Positions 4,348-5,358 of a DNA stretch of 5,358 nucleotides are shown here, in pieces (position 1 is the stretch's first letter; every line of letters begins with the position of its first letter). The notes under the pieces were generated by a model. It worked only from the letters and a program-made list of their open reading frames with translations. It was not told where the DNA came from and did not search any database. The translations under genes were made by a program, and so were the position numbers. The DNA is from Nitrososphaerales archaeon TH5888 (GTDB lineage Archaea > Thermoproteota > Nitrososphaeria > Nitrososphaerales > Nitrososphaeraceae): assembly GCA_014523595.1 (NCBI GenBank), contig JAATVN010000041.1, positions 1 through 5,358 of the forward strand, in the 5' to 3' direction.

Positions 4348-5358
4348 CTACAGTTTAACGACTTTCCAAGTAGGATGTATTTCATGCCATCCTTTTGGTT
4401 TGTCAGTTACCCATGCTCCCCACAGGTGTACACGGTCACCGTCCTGTGGAAGATATACACCTTGGATGTTTCTATCTGGAGGTACTATTTCTACGACCAG
4501 AAATCCCTCTGTTTCTTCCTTGTTCTTATCGTTTACAAGGAACTCAAATTGGGGGTCTAACTTTAAGAAAAATTTGTAATCACCATCATCCATATTTTTA
4601 GTATGCATTACAGTACCGGTAGCCTCCTGACATTCAAGCAAGACTCGAAGGTCTTCCGCATTTGAAGCACCAGCAAGAACGTCTCCTGTCCTACAATCAG
4701 GGCCTGTTATTACTCTGTGCTCTGTCACAATAATCTTGTCCTGAGATTCTATCCTATTCTGTTCTTCTATAGAAATTGGTGCTTCACCTTCTTCTTCTGA
4801 AATTTTCAAATCCAGTCTTTGTTTCATTTCGACGTCGACATTGGTCTGGACATTTACATCCTGATTACTGGTTTGATTGGTCTGGACATTTACATCCTGA
4901 TTACTGGTTTGATTGGTCTGGACATTTACATCCTGATTACTGGTTTGGGTTTGTTGAGTATCTACTGTTTGGTTTGTAGTTTGACTCGATTCACTGTCGC
5001 CTGATACTCCGCTGCCAGTTTCATTACTTGCAGAACCTGTTTCACTGCTGAATGTATCGCCCGTTAAACCATTGCCTGTTTGGTTATTCCCTACAGAGCC
5101 TCCTTGACTACTCACACCTGGTAAATCACTCATATTTTGATTATTACTTTCTTCAGATTCTTTGCTAACGTCGGGAGGAGAAATATCTATGCCGTTCTCA
5201 GAGTTATCTTGAATTTCTATAATCCTAGGTATTTCACTTCCAGAAGATCGGTATCCTTCGGCCGAGAATTTGAAGTAATTATTTGAAATTCCTTGTGTTG
5301 TTACTAACACAAAAGACAAACTTAAGATCAAAATACATATATTCTTACTTGTATTTGG
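4348..5358 (-). CDS. exported protein with Ser/Thr/Asn/Gln-rich repeat linker and C-terminal EIHP-motif domain (5' partial)
   Basis: The frame is open to the window edge. A TTG at 5331 could start it, but the nine codons before it encode PNTSKNICI, which supplies the charged end of a signal peptide running into ILSLSFVLV, so the real start is probably outside. Residues here count from that TTG. Residues 60-165 are low-complexity, rich in Ser, Thr, Asn, Gln and Gly, and include three copies of TSNQDVNVQTNQ (130-165; the last ends in V). Several Asn-X-Ser/Thr sites are present (66, 83, 103, 120, 140, 152). The folded part begins near 200, with Cys213 and Cys234 as a possible disulfide. It ends in a domain (about 238-327) with KFFLKLDPQFEFLVN, EGFLVVEIVPP, GDRVHLWGAWVTD and GWHEIHPTWKV. 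I recall this as a beta-rich, OB-like module in uncharacterised bacterial and archaeal proteins; its function is unknown. It is probably a surface protein. Confidence 0.85.
   Translation of the reverse strand, partial: PNTSKNICILILSLSFVLVTTQGISNNYFKFSAEGYRSSGSEIPRIIEIQDNSENGIDISPPDVSKESEESNNQNMSDLPGVSSQGGSVGNNQTGNGLTGDTFSSETGSASNETGSGVSGDSESSQTTNQTVDTQQTQTSNQDVNVQTNQTSNQDVNVQTNQTSNQDVNVQTNVDVEMKQRLDLKISEEEGEAPISIEEQNRIESQDKIIVTEHRVITGPDCRTGDVLAGASNAEDLRVLLECQEATGTVMHTKNMDDGDYKFFLKLDPQFEFLVNDKNKEETEGFLVVEIVPPDRNIQGVYLPQDGDRVHLWGAWVTDKPKGWHEIHPTWKVVKL
4840..4947 (-). repeat. perfect 36-bp tandem repeat, three copies, in-frame
   Basis: Three identical 36-base units (4840-4875, 4876-4911, 4912-4947) lie head to tail inside the exported protein gene. 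Each encodes 12 residues, so copy number can change without breaking the frame. Identity at every base, including silent positions, points to recent duplication or ongoing homogenisation. Confidence 0.95.

Noticed and set aside
4840..4947. Possible CRISPR array
   Set aside because: The 36-bp units are directly adjacent with no spacers and are in frame within a coding sequence.
4776..5004. Plus-strand frames with a repeated GLDIYILIT motif
   Set aside because: They are the antisense reading of the 36-bp tandem repeat in the minus-strand exported protein gene.

Overview
The window looks like archaeal DNA, most likely from a Nitrososphaeria (ammonia-oxidising Thaumarchaeota) genome of the Nitrososphaera/Nitrosocosmicus kind. 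This is an inference from AT-rich intergenic DNA, TATA-type promoters placed about 27 bases before start codons (leaderless transcripts), T-run terminators, TTG/GTG starts, and short exported proteins that are very acidic and rich in Asn-X-Ser/Thr sites. No rRNA or tRNA is present to prove it.

Layout. Bases 2-136 (+) are the end of a gene for a protein finishing in a four-cysteine zinc ribbon. Bases 277-624 (+) encode a small, very acidic exported protein. Converging on it is 728-1237 (-), an exported CHRD-domain protein. Next come 1463-2119 (-), an exported Cys-rich protein with a disordered acidic tail, and 2268-3485 (-), a 405-residue CPA2-type cation/proton antiporter starting with TTG. 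Bases 3486-3950 hold no protein gene but contain a dense set of nested inverted repeats (about 3644-3912) that looks like a structured RNA I do not recognise. It is followed by a bidirectional T-run terminator. A 75-residue ORF (3951-4178, -) of unknown function comes next. Bases 4179-4347 hold short inverted repeats and no gene. The window ends in 4348-5358 (-), an exported protein that runs off the edge, with a Ser/Thr/Asn/Gln-rich linker, a perfect 3 x 36-bp tandem repeat and a folded C-terminal domain.

How the parts may work together. Four of the seven protein genes encode proteins with an export signal, and a fifth is a membrane antiporter, so this is mainly a cell-envelope neighbourhood. 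Gaps of about 150 bases or more, most with their own TATA box and T-rich stretch, suggest separate transcription units rather than an operon. The least explained element, and the best candidate for something undescribed, is the structured segment at 3644-3912.
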